A DNA stretch of 64,000 nt. Source: CATQHD01 sp965202675 (GTDB taxonomy: Bacteria > Actinomycetota > Acidimicrobiia > Spongiisociales > Spongiisociaceae). Made by a program: the position numbers and the translations under genes. The notes below the pieces were generated by a model. The model did not search any database. It was not told the origin of the DNA and saw nothing but the letters and a program-made list of their open reading frames with translations. The stretch is taken from assembly GCA_965202675.1 (NCBI GenBank), contig OZ241842.1:1798001-1862000 (forward strand). The letters run 5' to 3'. Shown in pieces: positions 1 to 9,744 of the stretch. Numbering within the stretch: position 1 is the first letter of the stretch; the number at the start of each line of letters is the position of its first letter.

Positions 1-604
<604 letters not shown>

Positions 605-1037
605 ACATAGAGAATTCAAGACTTTCCATGCTCGCTATGCAGTTCTCAAAGAGCCGACACCCTCTCCGGACGGCTGCGCCGACAGGACTGAGGGGCCGCC
701 GCAAAGGTGCGCCGCTCGCCTTCCTTCTACTCGGTAAGTATGGGGAAGGGCGGGCTCCTTCACGACTGAACAGCGTGTCCGACCGCCAAGCCCTCATCCC
801 GAGAAGGAGCTTTGCGCCGCCCCGCAGGGGAAGCGCCTCAACTTCTATAGGATGCGGTTTTGACAGCCGAATAACCGAATGACCAACTAAGAGCGGACAC
901 CCGGCCTCCGCCGGGAATCCTCCCCGAGCCGTCGCGGGCTCGGGCTTCGGGGCAACTCCGGAAACGGCCTCTCTCCTTTCGGCGCTTAAAGCACCGGAAG
1001 GGGGAAGCGTTGTTCCCAGCGCCCCTCCATGCTCCTT
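605..1037 (-). other. 16S-23S internal transcribed spacer, no tRNA gene
   Basis: The spacer between the mature rRNAs is about 430 nt. I see no tRNA-Ile or tRNA-Ala in it on either strand, as is common in Actinobacteria. Close to the 23S 5' end the minus strand carries a TTTGAGAACTGCATAG-type element, which resembles the boxA-like antitermination and processing sequence found before 23S genes. Several GC-rich inverted repeats (for example around 905-960) are probably part of the precursor processing stems. Confidence 0.8.
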
Positions 1038-2569
<1,532 letters not shown>

Positions 2570-2940
2570 AGTCCTTCGACCCCGCCGTCTGCCGCGAGGG
2601 CGGTCGGGCGGAGTCCGAATCCTGTCACGTGTTCTCGGCGCCCGGCGCCCGAAGGCCCCGGTTGCCGGAAAAGTTTTGATCCAGCCTGCCGATGGGATCC
2701 ATCGGCAAGCGGGAGTACATTCCTCACGGCCGGGCCGGGCCGGCGGCAACCCCTGGACGGGGCGGACGCGCGAACACGGCGCCGTACGCGGAATGACTTT
2801 CATTCGGCTTTTGACACGCTGTTCAGTTGTCAAGGAGCCCGATCCGCACCGAGTGCGTTTCGTGCAGCCGCCCCGCCGATCCGCCCGCAGGCCGAATACT
2901 CGACCGGCGCCGCGAAGACAGCAGGACTGCTAGCCGACCT
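2570..2940 (-). other. rRNA operon leader
   Basis: This is the region between the predicted promoter and the 16S 5' end. Around 2800-2833 the minus strand reads TTGACAACTGAACAG, close in wording to the boxA-like/processing element before 23S in the same operon. I therefore read it as a leader antitermination or processing element rather than a second promoter, since no -10 box lies 16-18 nt downstream. No coding sequence is supported here. Confidence 0.55.
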
Positions 2941-2970
2941 ACTTTAGCACCCCTGCAAAATATATGTCAA
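2941..2970 (-). promoter_or_regulatory. Predicted rRNA operon promoter
   Basis: On the minus strand a perfect TTGACA (2970-2965) is followed after 18 nt by TAAAGT (2946-2941). This is a good housekeeping sigma-factor promoter about 370 nt upstream of the 16S 5' end, in a locally AT-rich patch of otherwise GC-rich DNA. The start of transcription would be near 2934. Nothing else is seen between here and the hydrolase stop at 3053. Confidence 0.55.
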
Positions 2971-3052
2971 AGCCGCCCGACCGCCCCCGATGCGTCCGGG
3001 GGCTTCTCCGCCGTTCACCGCCCTGGGCGGGAGGCGCACGCGGGCCTCGTCT

Positions 3053-3841
3053 TCAGGCGGCGGCTCTGGCGAGGGCCTTGCGGAACTCGATCTCCGGGAG
3101 GGGGCTTGCCCCGGCTGCATCGGCGGCGGGCCGCCCCTCTTGCATCACTTCCTCGATCAGCCCGGCAATCCGCTCCATCATCTGCCGGGACTCCTCGACA
3201 TCGGAGGGGGCGAGCAGCCCGCCGTGTCCGGGAACCACCGAGGGCCGGATGGTGGGGAGGGCGGCGACCAGCGTGGCCGGCCAGTCGAAGGGGTGGCTGT
3301 CGCCCATCTTGGGAGGCCCGCCCTCCTCCACCAGGTCGCCCATGAACGTGACCCCGCCGCAGTGGATCAGGATGTCGCCGTCGGTGTGGCCCCGCCCGTG
3401 GTAGGCCGCCTCCACCCGCCGGCCGCCGGCGTCGACGGCGGCGAGGGCTTCGAAAGTGCGGTCGGGCGGGGCGATCTCCACCCGGTCGATCTCGGGGAAA
3501 CGCTCCTCGGGCATCCACCGGCGGGCGTCCTCCCGGTGCTGTTCGGGATGGTCCAGCAGCATCCGGCGGCTGGAGCGGTGCCCCCAGACGGCGGCGCCGG
3601 GGAAGGCGGCGTTGCCGAAGACGTGATCCCAATGCCAATGGGTGTTGACGATCCACCGCACCGGCTTGGGGGTGAGGGAGCGGAGCTCGCCGGCCAGCTC
3701 TGCGGCCGCTTCATGGCTCTCCCGCGAGTCGACGAGCAGCACCCCGTCACCGCCGACCACGATCCCGATGTTCAGCCGCAGAAACGGGAACCGGCGCCGA
3801 AAAACGCCCTCGGACAGTTCCTCGAACATCCCCGCAAGCAT
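3053..3841 (-). CDS. MBL-fold metallo-hydrolase
   Basis: A protein of 262 residues (258 if the ATG at 3829 is used) of the metallo-beta-lactamase fold. The metal-binding signature THWHWDH follows a beta strand ending in VNTHW. Further expected ligands are in HGRGHTDGD, the GDLV aspartate and PGHGG near the C-terminus. Such enzymes hydrolyse esters, thioesters or lactams with two metal ions; nothing here identifies the substrate. The open frame runs on upstream to 4378, but that part overlaps the GTPase gene on the other strand and is unlike the family, so I start at MLAGMFEEL. There is no clear ribosome binding site. It is divergent from the GTPase gene, with about 110 nt between them. Confidence 0.85.
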   Translation of the reverse strand: MLAGMFEELSEGVFRRRFPFLRLNIGIVVGGDGVLLVDSRESHEAAAELAGELRSLTPKPVRWIVNTHWHWDHVFGNAAFPGAAVWGHRSSRRMLLDHPEQHREDARRWMPEERFPEIDRVEIAPPDRTFEALAAVDAGGRRVEAAYHGRGHTDGDILIHCGGVTFMGDLVEEGGPPKMGDSHPFDWPATLVAALPTIRPSVVPGHGGLLAPSDVEESRQMMERIAGLIEEVMQEGRPAADAAGASPLPEIEFRKALARAAA

Positions 3842-3952
3842 ACGCCGCCGGGTCTTCGGCCTCCGCGCAGGGGCGCGCCCCGGATCGGGCCGGCGGGCAG
3901 AAAGCGCCGGGTTTGCACCCAGAGGCCCTCCGTCAGGCAATATATAGACGCC

Positions 3953-4957
3953 GTGCCCACCAACGTAACCCCCGAATACAAGAAGGCGGAAGCCGGATAC
4001 AAAGCCGCCCGGGAACCCCGGGAACGGCTGGCGGCCCTGCGCGAGATGCTGCGCACCATCCCCAAGCACAAGGGCACCGAGCACCTGCAGGCGGGCATCA
4101 AGACCAAGATCAAGGAGCTGAACGAGGAGCTGTCGGGGCCCAGGAAAGGCGGGGCGCGCGGCGGTCCGGTCTACACCATCCGCCCGGAGGGGGCGGGTCA
4201 GATCGCCCTCCTGGGGCCTCCCAACAGCGGCAAATCCGACCTTCACCACGCGCTGACGGGGTCGGGGGCGGCCACCGGACCCTATCCGTTCACCACCCAG
4301 CACCCCCAGCCGGGGATGATTCCCGTGGAGGACATCGGCATCCAGCTCATCGACCTGCCCCCGATAGCCAGACAGCACCCTCTGCCCTGGATCGGCAACG
4401 CGCTCGGGCCGGCCGACGGCGCCCTGCTGGTGGTCGATCTGTCACAGGCGGGGTGCGCGGCGGCGGCGGAGGATATGACGCTGCTGCTCGCCGAGCGGAA
4501 GGTGCACCTGACCGGGGAATGGCCGAGGGGCGCGCCGGCGGACCACGAATCGGAGGATCTGTTCGTCAAACGGCTGCCCGCCGCGCTGCTCGCCGCCCAG
4601 TCGGAGCTGCTGGCCTCGCCCGAGGAAGAGGCCGAAGTGCTGCTGGAGCTGGTCGGGCTGGAGCTGCCGATCCTGTCGGCCTCGGTCGCGGGCGGCGAGA
4701 TCGACCACCTCGGCCCCTGGCTGTTCGAGGCCCTGGGGGTGGTGCGGGTGTACACGGAGTCGGCGGCTAAGAAACGGGACGACCGCCCTTACACGATCCG
4801 GCGCGGCCAGGCGGTGCTCGACGTGGCGGCGCTGATCCACAAGGACTTCGCCAGGGATCTCAAATACGCCCGGCTGATGCGGCCGGGCCGCCCCGACCGG
4901 CGGGTGGGCCGCGCCTATCCCTTGGAGGACGGAGACCGAATCGAGATCCACACCTGA
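3953..4957 (+). CDS. DRG/Obg-like GTPase with C-terminal TGS domain (degenerate G motifs)
   Basis: A 334-residue protein. Residues 1-60 form a charged helical region (EYKKAEAGYKAA) typical of DRG-type GTPases. The P-loop GPPNSGKS is near residues 84-91, and the last about 60 residues form a TGS domain. The switch motif reads IDLPP instead of DxxG, and I find no NKxD guanine-specificity motif, so GTP binding or hydrolysis may be altered. The start is GTG at 3953: TATATA at 3941-3946 lies 6 nt upstream and there is no Shine-Dalgarno sequence, which fits a leaderless transcript. Related proteins bind ribosomes or RNA; the role here is unknown. The frame stays open back to 2990, but that stretch is antisense to the hydrolase gene. 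Confidence 0.8.
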   Translation: MPTNVTPEYKKAEAGYKAAREPRERLAALREMLRTIPKHKGTEHLQAGIKTKIKELNEELSGPRKGGARGGPVYTIRPEGAGQIALLGPPNSGKSDLHHALTGSGAATGPYPFTTQHPQPGMIPVEDIGIQLIDLPPIARQHPLPWIGNALGPADGALLVVDLSQAGCAAAAEDMTLLLAERKVHLTGEWPRGAPADHESEDLFVKRLPAALLAAQSELLASPEEEAEVLLELVGLELPILSASVAGGEIDHLGPWLFEALGVVRVYTESAAKKRDDRPYTIRRGQAVLDVAALIHKDFARDLKYARLMRPGRPDRRVGRAYPLEDGDRIEIHT

Positions 4958-4974
4958 GCGCCTGCAAGGCGCTC
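4956..4974. terminator. Hairpin between convergent genes
   Basis: GAGCGCC and GGCGCTC form a perfect 7-bp stem with a 5-nt loop. The stem overlaps the GTPase stop codon and ends 3 nt before the dnaB stop. There is no T tract on either side, so it may be a weak bidirectional terminator or an RNA-stability element. Confidence 0.4.
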
Positions 4975-4977
4975 GGC

Positions 4978-6375
4978 TCAGGGCGGGGGGCCGTTGGAGC
5001 TGGTGTAGCCGTAGGGAAGGTTGTCGAAGCGGGTGAAGCGGTCGGCGAAGGTGGCTTTCACCACCCCGGTGGGACCGGCCCGCTGCTTGGCGATCATGAT
5101 GTCGGCCATGCCCTTCTCCGCCGTATCCGGGTTGTAATACTCGTCCCGGTAGATCATCAACACCACGTCGGCGTCCTGCTCGATGGCCCCGGATTCCCGG
5201 AGGTCGCCCAACTGGGGCCGCTTGTCGCTGCGGCTCTCCAGCAGCCGGTTGAGCTGGGAAACCGCGATCACCGGCACGTCCAGCTCCCTGGCCAACGCTT
5301 TGAGGTTGAGGCTGATGTCGGCTATCTCCTGCTGGCGGTTCTCCCGGTCGCGGCCGTGCATCAGCTGCAGGTAATCCACCACTACCAGCTCCAGCCCGGA
5401 CTGGCGTTTGAGCCGCCGGCACTTGGCGCGGATATCGGTTACCGTCCGGGAGCCCTCGTCGGCATGCAGCGGCACCTTGTAGAGGGCCGAAGTGGTGTTG
5501 ATGAGGTTCTTCCATATCCGGGCCGACTCGCCCCCTCCCCCTATACCGGACTGGAGCTTCATGGAGTCCACCCGCGCTTCGGAACCCAGCCATCGGTAGG
5601 CGATCTCCATGGGGGACATCTCCAGGCTGAAGAACGCCACCGCGCCGTACTTGACGGCCACATGGCTCGCTATGTTCATGGCCAGGGCGCTTTTGCCCAT
5701 CCCCGGACGGCCCGCCACCACCACCAACGCGCCCGGCCGCAGCCCCCCCAGCTTGCGGTCGAGGTCGTCGAGGCCGGTGGTGAGGCCGCTGACCTGCTCC
5801 CCTTCTTCTTCGATCTGCTCCAGGCGGTCCAACAGCTTCGACAGCAGAGACCCCAGCATCTCGAAGCCGTCGCCCACCCGGCTCTCCGCCACGGCCAGCA
5901 TCCGCTGCTCGGCTATGTCCAGCAGGTCGTCGACGTCCATGTCCAGATTCATCGCCAGCTCGGTGATCTTGGCGCCGGCCGCCAGCATCCCCCGGCGCAG
6001 GGCGTGGCCCTCCACCACCTCGATGTAGTAGCCCACGTTGGCGGCGCTGGGCACCGCATCCCAGAAACTCACCACGAAACCCGCCCCGCCGGCCCGTTCC
6101 AGCTCTCCGCTCCGATGCAGCCGGTCGACCACGGTTACGGTGTCGATCGGCTGGTTCTCGTCGTACAGGCGCCGCAGCGCCCCAAAGATGGTGCGGTGGG
6201 CCGGGACGTAGAAGTCCTCCGCCCCCAGCCGGTCGAACACCTCGTCCGCGGCGGAGGAAGACCGCAGCACCGCGCCCAGCACCGACTCCTCCGCCGCTGC
6301 GCTGTGGGGCGGAACCATCGACTGCCTCGCGCCCGGAGGACTGTCGGGCGCCCTCTCGGTCAGCGTCATTACCAT
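4978..6375 (-). CDS. dnaB: Replicative DNA helicase DnaB
   Basis: A 465-residue protein (463 if the second ATG at 6369 is used), the normal length for DnaB without an intein. The N-terminal helical domain (about residues 20-120) is followed by the RecA-like domain with Walker A GRPGMGKS near 222-229, Walker B in LVVVDYLQLM, the DVPVIAVSQLNR block and the arginine-rich C-terminal motifs. It is the hexameric helicase that unwinds DNA at the fork and works with DnaG and SSB. GAGGG touches the ATG at 6375 but lies 6 nt from the ATG at 6369, so 6369 may be the true start. A damage-type promoter motif lies about 85 nt upstream. It stands between rplI and the convergent GTPase gene. Confidence 0.97.
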   Translation of the reverse strand: MVMTLTERAPDSPPGARQSMVPPHSAAAEESVLGAVLRSSSAADEVFDRLGAEDFYVPAHRTIFGALRRLYDENQPIDTVTVVDRLHRSGELERAGGAGFVVSFWDAVPSAANVGYYIEVVEGHALRRGMLAAGAKITELAMNLDMDVDDLLDIAEQRMLAVAESRVGDGFEMLGSLLSKLLDRLEQIEEEGEQVSGLTTGLDDLDRKLGGLRPGALVVVAGRPGMGKSALAMNIASHVAVKYGAVAFFSLEMSPMEIAYRWLGSEARVDSMKLQSGIGGGGESARIWKNLINTTSALYKVPLHADEGSRTVTDIRAKCRRLKRQSGLELVVVDYLQLMHGRDRENRQQEIADISLNLKALARELDVPVIAVSQLNRLLESRSDKRPQLGDLRESGAIEQDADVVLMIYRDEYYNPDTAEKGMADIMIAKQRAGPTGVVKATFADRFTRFDNLPYGYTSSNGPPP

Positions 6376-6778
6376 CCCTCACCCCCTCCCCGCCGGAGGC
6401 CCCGGCCGAAATACGTCTTCCATCTTGCTCCAATACCGGCAGTTCACCCGTACACCTGTTTGATACAGGCGGGGTGTGACGATTTCCTTCTCGGCGGCCT
6501 CGGGCTGCGGTTTTTCCTTCTTGCCCGGACCGATCTCAGGTCATGAACTTGTCAGGCGGCGGGGGAGTGCCGCCCCGGATCGGGGCGCGGGGAAGCCGCC
6601 TGGTGAAGTGGGAAGTATCCGGTGTCTGTGAGCCTTGCGGCACGCCGGACAACCGGCAGTGTACGCGAGCCGTTCGGCGCGAGGGCCGCCGAGCGGGTAA
6701 AACTTTTCGCGTTCTTCGGTTATTTTTTCCGCGTCCGGGCGGCCGCGTTCCCGCCGCCCAACCGCTCGGAACCGTCCA
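6376..6778. other. Intergenic region between rplI and dnaB
   Basis: About 400 nt without a supported gene. It holds the damage-type promoter motif at 6460-6482. It also has an AT-rich stretch around 6700-6730 (AAAACTTTTCGCG and TTATTTTTTCCGCG) near the rplI 3' end, which may include a transcript end, although no hairpin plus T tract is convincing on the minus strand. Open frames here are not credible as genes. Confidence 0.5.
6460..6482 (-). promoter_or_regulatory. RecA-NDp/PafBC-like promoter motif upstream of dnaB (imperfect)
   Basis: The minus strand reads TCGTCACAC, 8 nt, TATCAA. The geometry is the same as at ssb, rmuC and the methyltransferase. The first half differs from the TGTCACAC core in one base, and the -10-like half ends in A instead of T. 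Only the positional match to the other sites makes it worth listing. Confidence 0.4.
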
Positions 6779-7225
6779 TCAAGCGGGTATTACGTCGAGC
6801 ACCAGGGGGAAGGTCACCTCCGGATCCAGGGTGATGGTCACCTCGTGGAACCCGATGGTCTTGATCGGCTCCGGCAAGAACACCATGCTCCGATCGAGCG
6901 CGACCTGCGACAGGCTGCGCACCGCATCGATGACCTGGGACACCCCGATCGACCCGAACAGCCTGCCCTCGTCGCCGGTGCGGGCGGCGATGACGATCCG
7001 GGTGTCCGAGAGCTGGAGGCGCAGGTTTTCGGCCTTCTCCAGCTCCCGGCGCCTGACCTCTTCCGCCGCCCGGCGGGATTCCTGTATCTGGCGGATCATC
7101 CCTGCGGTCGCCTTGGCGGCCAGCCCCTGGGGCAGCAGGTAGTTGCGCCCGTATCCATTCGATACGTCCACAACGTCGCCCTTGGACCCGAGGCCGGCCA
7201 CGTCGGCGTTGAGCACCAACCTCAC
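6779..7225 (-). CDS. rplI: Large ribosomal subunit protein bL9
   Basis: A 148-residue protein with the bL9 N-terminal block (LVLNADVAGLGSKGDVVDVSNGY, with YGRNYLLPQGLA following), a long connecting helix rich in Arg and Glu, and the C-terminal domain. It binds 23S rRNA and extends from the large subunit. The start is GTG at 7225, preceded by GGGGAG with 6 nt spacing; it overlaps the rpsR stop by 4 nt (GTGA), so translation is probably coupled. It is the last gene of the rpsF-ssb-rpsR-rplI operon. The frame extends further upstream inside rpsR, but that part is not bL9. Confidence 0.96.
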   Translation of the reverse strand: MRLVLNADVAGLGSKGDVVDVSNGYGRNYLLPQGLAAKATAGMIRQIQESRRAAEEVRRRELEKAENLRLQLSDTRIVIAARTGDEGRLFGSIGVSQVIDAVRSLSQVALDRSMVFLPEPIKTIGFHEVTITLDPEVTFPLVLDVIPA

Positions 7226-7509
7226 CGCTGGCTCCCCGCGTAGGGAAGGAGCGCCATCTCGCGGGCGTTCTTGACGGCAATCGCCACCCGGCGCTGGTAC
7301 TGGGCGCAAGCCCCGGTCACCCGGCGGGAGCGTATCTTCCCGCGGTCGGAGACGAACCGCCGCAGGACGGCCACGTCCTTGTAGTCCACGTAGGGAACCC
7401 GGGTGTTGTCGCACTTCATCTGGCGGCAACCCGGGCAAGCCCGTTTGCGTACCGTCTTGGGCCGGCGGGAGCGCCGCCGCCTCCGCCTCGTGAGGGTGCT
7501 TCTAGCCAT
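7222..7509 (-). CDS. rpsR: Small ribosomal subunit protein bS18 (zinc-binding form)
   Basis: A 95-residue protein. After a basic N-terminus it carries CPGC and a further CDN block, the cysteine set of the zinc-ribbon (C+) form of bS18, followed by the conserved VDYKDVAVLRRFVSDRGKI region. bS18 pairs with bS6 on the small-subunit platform. Many Actinobacteria carry a second, zinc-free paralogue for zinc starvation; none is seen in this window. It lies between ssb (18-nt gap) and rplI (4-nt overlap). Confidence 0.96.
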   Translation of the reverse strand: MARSTLTRRRRRRSRRPKTVRKRACPGCRQMKCDNTRVPYVDYKDVAVLRRFVSDRGKIRSRRVTGACAQYQRRVAIAVKNAREMALLPYAGSQR

Positions 7510-7527
7510 GATGCTCTACTCCTCTTA

Positions 7528-7989
7528 TCAGAAGGGGGCTTCGTCAGGCCCCGCGTCGGTGCGGGCTACGGGCCCCGGCGGGGGGCTGCTCGGCCGGCCA
7601 CCGCCGCCTCCGCCCCCGCTCCAGCCGCGGGATTCGGAACGGGTCACCGAAGCGGTGGCCCAGCGCAGGCTCGGCCCGATCTCGTCGACGGATATCTCCA
7701 CCATCGAGCGGCGCTCGCCCGCATCGGTCTCCCAGGAACGCTGCTGGAGCCGTCCGGTGACCAGGACCCGATTGCCTTTCCGCAGCGACTCGGACACATT
7801 CTCGGCCATGTCCCGCCAGCAGGTGGCGGTAAAGAAGTGGGCTTCTTCCTGCCACTCGTTGGTGCTCCGATCCATCCATCGGCGGTTGACCGCCAGCCGC
7901 AGCTTGGCCATGGCCACTCCGCTCGGGGTGAACCGCAACTCCGGGTCTTCCACCAGGTTGCCTACCACTGTCACCGTGTTGTCCGCCAT
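7528..7989 (-). CDS. ssb: Single-stranded DNA-binding protein
   Basis: A 153-residue protein. The OB fold covers about residues 1-108 (NTVTVVGNLVEDPELRF at the start, VLVTGRLQQRSWE near 75). A Gly/Pro-rich linker follows, and the acidic tip DEAPF matches the conserved C-terminal peptide that recruits repair and replication partners. SSB coats single-stranded DNA at forks and repair sites. The start ATG at 7989 has GGGAG about 5 nt upstream. A strong damage-type promoter motif (8031-8053) sits 41 nt before the ATG, so ssb-rpsR-rplI can probably be transcribed separately from rpsF. Confidence 0.96.
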   Translation of the reverse strand: MADNTVTVVGNLVEDPELRFTPSGVAMAKLRLAVNRRWMDRSTNEWQEEAHFFTATCWRDMAENVSESLRKGNRVLVTGRLQQRSWETDAGERRSMVEISVDEIGPSLRWATASVTRSESRGWSGGGGGGGRPSSPPPGPVARTDAGPDEAPF

Positions 7990-8030
7990 TGCTTCTCCCT
8001 ATCTTTCATCGGTTTCGATTGCTTGATCAC

Positions 8031-8053
8031 ACTTTACGGAGGGGGTGTGACAG
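8031..8053 (-). promoter_or_regulatory. RecA-NDp/PafBC-like promoter motif upstream of ssb
   Basis: The minus strand reads CTGTCACAC, CCCCTCCG, TAAAGT: the 9-8-6 arrangement of the mycobacterial damage promoter TTGTCRGTG-N8-TAnnnT, with CACAC in place of CRGTG. It lies in the rpsF-ssb gap, 41 nt before the ssb start. The same 17-nt first part and spacer occur before rmuC. Confidence 0.6.
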
Positions 8054-8072
8054 ATTCCGAACGATCCGCCCC

Positions 8073-8387
8073 CTACTCGCTGGACTTGCGGCGGGCGGAG
8101 CGGATGTCCGGCCTGATGATCTTGTGCCGCAGCACGGTGTCGGAAAGGCTCAACGCCCTGTTGAGGCGGTCGACATGCCGCGACTCACCGTCGAAGGTGA
8201 ACACCGTGTAGTAGCCCTCCTTGGCCTTGTCGATCTCGTAGGCGAGGCGGCGCTTGCCCCAGAAATCCATGTCGGAGACGGAGGCGCCGTCCTCGGTCAG
8301 AAATCTCCGCACGGCTTCCGACTCCCCCAAGGCTTCGGGTTCGGCCATCTCGGGGCGCAGTATGGTCATCAGCTCGTAGGTGCGCAT
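8073..8387 (-). CDS. rpsF: Small ribosomal subunit protein bS6
   Basis: A 104-residue protein starting MRTYELMTILRPE, the conserved bS6 N-terminus. The ferredoxin-like fold continues with FWGKRRLAYEIDKAKEGYYTVF and the R-rich C-terminal region. It pairs with bS18, which is encoded two genes downstream. The start at 8387 has a strong Shine-Dalgarno sequence (AAGGAGGTG at 8398-8406, about 10 nt upstream); an ATG touching this site at 8397 is out of frame. It is the first gene of the operon. Confidence 0.97.
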   Translation of the reverse strand: MRTYELMTILRPEMAEPEALGESEAVRRFLTEDGASVSDMDFWGKRRLAYEIDKAKEGYYTVFTFDGESRHVDRLNRALSLSDTVLRHKIIRPDIRSARRKSSE

Positions 8388-8412
8388 GAGCGCGCATCAC
8401 CTCCTTCGGACA

Positions 8413-8440
8413 TCCCGGCCCGGGGCGGCCCCGGCCGGGA
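8413..8440 (-). promoter_or_regulatory. GC-rich hairpin in the rpsF leader, possible S6:S18 autoregulatory element
   Basis: A long inverted repeat (TCCCGGCC paired with GGCCGGGA, with further CCCC/GGGG pairing inside) ends 6 nt before the rpsF Shine-Dalgarno sequence. Many bacteria have an rpsF leader RNA that binds the S6:S18 complex and represses the operon. Position and strength fit, but I could not confirm the consensus nucleotides, so this is inference. Confidence 0.35.
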
Positions 8441-8515
8441 AGGCACCTCTGCGGGTGCAGGATCGGCATTCGGTTCGACAAGGCGGGGCGCACGGGCCGC
8501 GCCGGCCGCCCTCGG

Positions 8516-8546
8516 ATTCTAGAAGCATGCCGGGCGAATACGCCAA
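8516..8546 (-). promoter_or_regulatory. Predicted promoter of the rpsF operon
   Basis: On the minus strand TTGGCG (8546-8541) and TAGAAT (8521-8516) are 19 nt apart, about 130 nt upstream of rpsF. The -10 box is good and the -35 is moderate. A transcript from here would carry the GC-rich hairpin at 8413-8440 in its leader. Confidence 0.35.
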
Positions 8547-8561
8547 AGAGACCCGCCGGGG

Positions 8562-9686
8562 TTACGGGAGGGGTTCGAGGATGACCTCGAAAATGAGGGG
8601 CCAGCGCTTGCCCCCCAGGTAGAAGACTCCCCGGCCGGGGTCGTAGGCGATGCCGTTCAGAACGTTGTCGGGGTCGGCCAGGATGTCCGGGGGCAACTCT
8701 CCCAAGAGGGCGGAGGCGTCGACCATCCCCACCACCAGGCCGCCGGCCGCATCGATCACCGCGATCCGGTCGGCGAGCCAGATGTTGGCGTAGACCAGAT
8801 CGCCGTAGACCGGATCGCCTACGCACTCCAGCTCGTTGAGCATCTCTACCGGCTCGCCGGCCGCCGTGCGCACCGGGATCTCCCCGCCTATCACCTCGAA
8901 GGTCTCCAGATCCCGGACCGTCAGGCTCGAGGAGCCGTCGCTCATCACGAACCGGTCCTCGAAGGCGCACAGACCCCATCCTTGCCCCTCGTAGGTGTAG
9001 CGGCCGAGCGGGGCAAGGGTCTCGGCGTCCCACACAAAGGCGGTCCCCTCCAGCCAGGTCAGCTGGACGACCCGGTCTCCGACCACTTCCAGGCCTTCCC
9101 CGAAGTAGCCGTCCTCCAAGGCCTGGGAGAAGATGACCTCTCCGGTGCCGGGGTCGACGATCCGCACCGTCGATCGCCCGTAGAGGCCGGTGCTCTCGTA
9201 GAACAGCCCGCCGCGCAGCGCGAGGCCCTGCGTGAAGGCCTGCGGATCGTGGGGAAGGGCCCGCAGGATCGATACCCCTGCCGGGTCGAACAGGGGGGCA
9301 TCCGGAGCGGCGGTGGAAGGCGGGGCGGCAGTGGAAGACGGAGCGGCAGTGGAAGACGGAGCGGCAGTGGAAGACGGAGCGGCGGCCGCCGAGGTCACGG
9401 ACGAGGAAGGGGCAGCGGCGGCCGGGGGCACAGACGAGGAAGGAACGTCCGCCTCCCGGACGGCGGTTGACCGGACGATGGTTGAAACGACCGATGCGGA
9501 GGCCGCAGTCGGACCGGCGGCAGAAGAAGCGGCGGCCCTGGTTTCAGACGGTGCGGCCGCGGTCGACGAAACAGCGCCCTGCGGCGAAGGTCCCCCGCAG
9601 GCCGCCAGCAGAACACAAACCGCCAACGCGGCGCACCCCGACGCCGCGCCCGGACGCAGCACCGGTTTCCAGCCGCCCGGTTCCAT
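8562..9686 (-). CDS. Glutaminyl-peptide cyclotransferase-like lipoprotein
   Basis: A 374-residue protein. The N-terminus has a hydrophobic segment ending in the lipobox LLAAC (Cys about residue 29), so it is probably a lipoprotein on the outer face of the membrane. Residues about 32-115 are a low-complexity Ala/Ser/Pro/Thr linker containing an 18-bp tandem repeat. The C-terminal 250 residues form the beta-propeller of the plant/bacterial glutamine cyclotransferase family (HDPQAFTQGLAL, GLYGRSTVRIVD, LNGIAYDPGRGVFYLGGKRWP), which convert N-terminal Gln to pyroglutamate. The start ATG at 9686 was chosen because it precedes the signal peptide. The stop lies about 175 nt upstream of rpsF, read in the same direction. 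Confidence 0.8.
   Translation of the reverse strand: MEPGGWKPVLRPGAASGCAALAVCVLLAACGGPSPQGAVSSTAAAPSETRAAASSAAGPTAASASVVSTIVRSTAVREADVPSSSVPPAAAAPSSSVTSAAAAPSSTAAPSSTAAPSSTAAPPSTAAPDAPLFDPAGVSILRALPHDPQAFTQGLALRGGLFYESTGLYGRSTVRIVDPGTGEVIFSQALEDGYFGEGLEVVGDRVVQLTWLEGTAFVWDAETLAPLGRYTYEGQGWGLCAFEDRFVMSDGSSSLTVRDLETFEVIGGEIPVRTAAGEPVEMLNELECVGDPVYGDLVYANIWLADRIAVIDAAGGLVVGMVDASALLGELPPDILADPDNVLNGIAYDPGRGVFYLGGKRWPLIFEVILEPLP
9307..9378 (-). repeat. Tandem repeat, 18 bp x 4, in the cyclotransferase linker
   Basis: Four consecutive 18-bp units (9307, 9325, 9343, 9361). The last three are identical and the first has three differences. They encode APSSTA-type repeats in the linker of the lipoprotein. 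The unit is a multiple of three, so changes in copy number would lengthen or shorten the linker without shifting the frame. Confidence 0.9.
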
Positions 9687-9744
9687 TATCGGCGGCGGCC
9701 GGCGGGCGGCGTAAAGCCTTCCCGCGCCAAGCCGTCTCCGGCGT

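Noticed and set aside
840..865. Damage-type promoter in the 16S-23S spacer (TGTCAAAA-N8-TATAGA, minus strand)
   Set aside because: The first half lacks CAC and the last base of the -10 half is A. It lies within a transcribed spacer, so chance is more likely.
605..1037. tRNA genes in the rRNA spacer
   Set aside because: No cloverleaf or GGTTCRA T-arm sequence is present on either strand.
2828..2833. Second rRNA promoter (TTGACA on the minus strand)
   Set aside because: No -10 box lies 16-19 nt downstream, and the surrounding sequence resembles a boxA-like leader element.
2990..3952. Long N-terminal extension of the TGS GTPase
   Set aside because: It is antisense to the metallo-hydrolase, has no domain, and the family N-terminus begins at 3953 after a -10 box.
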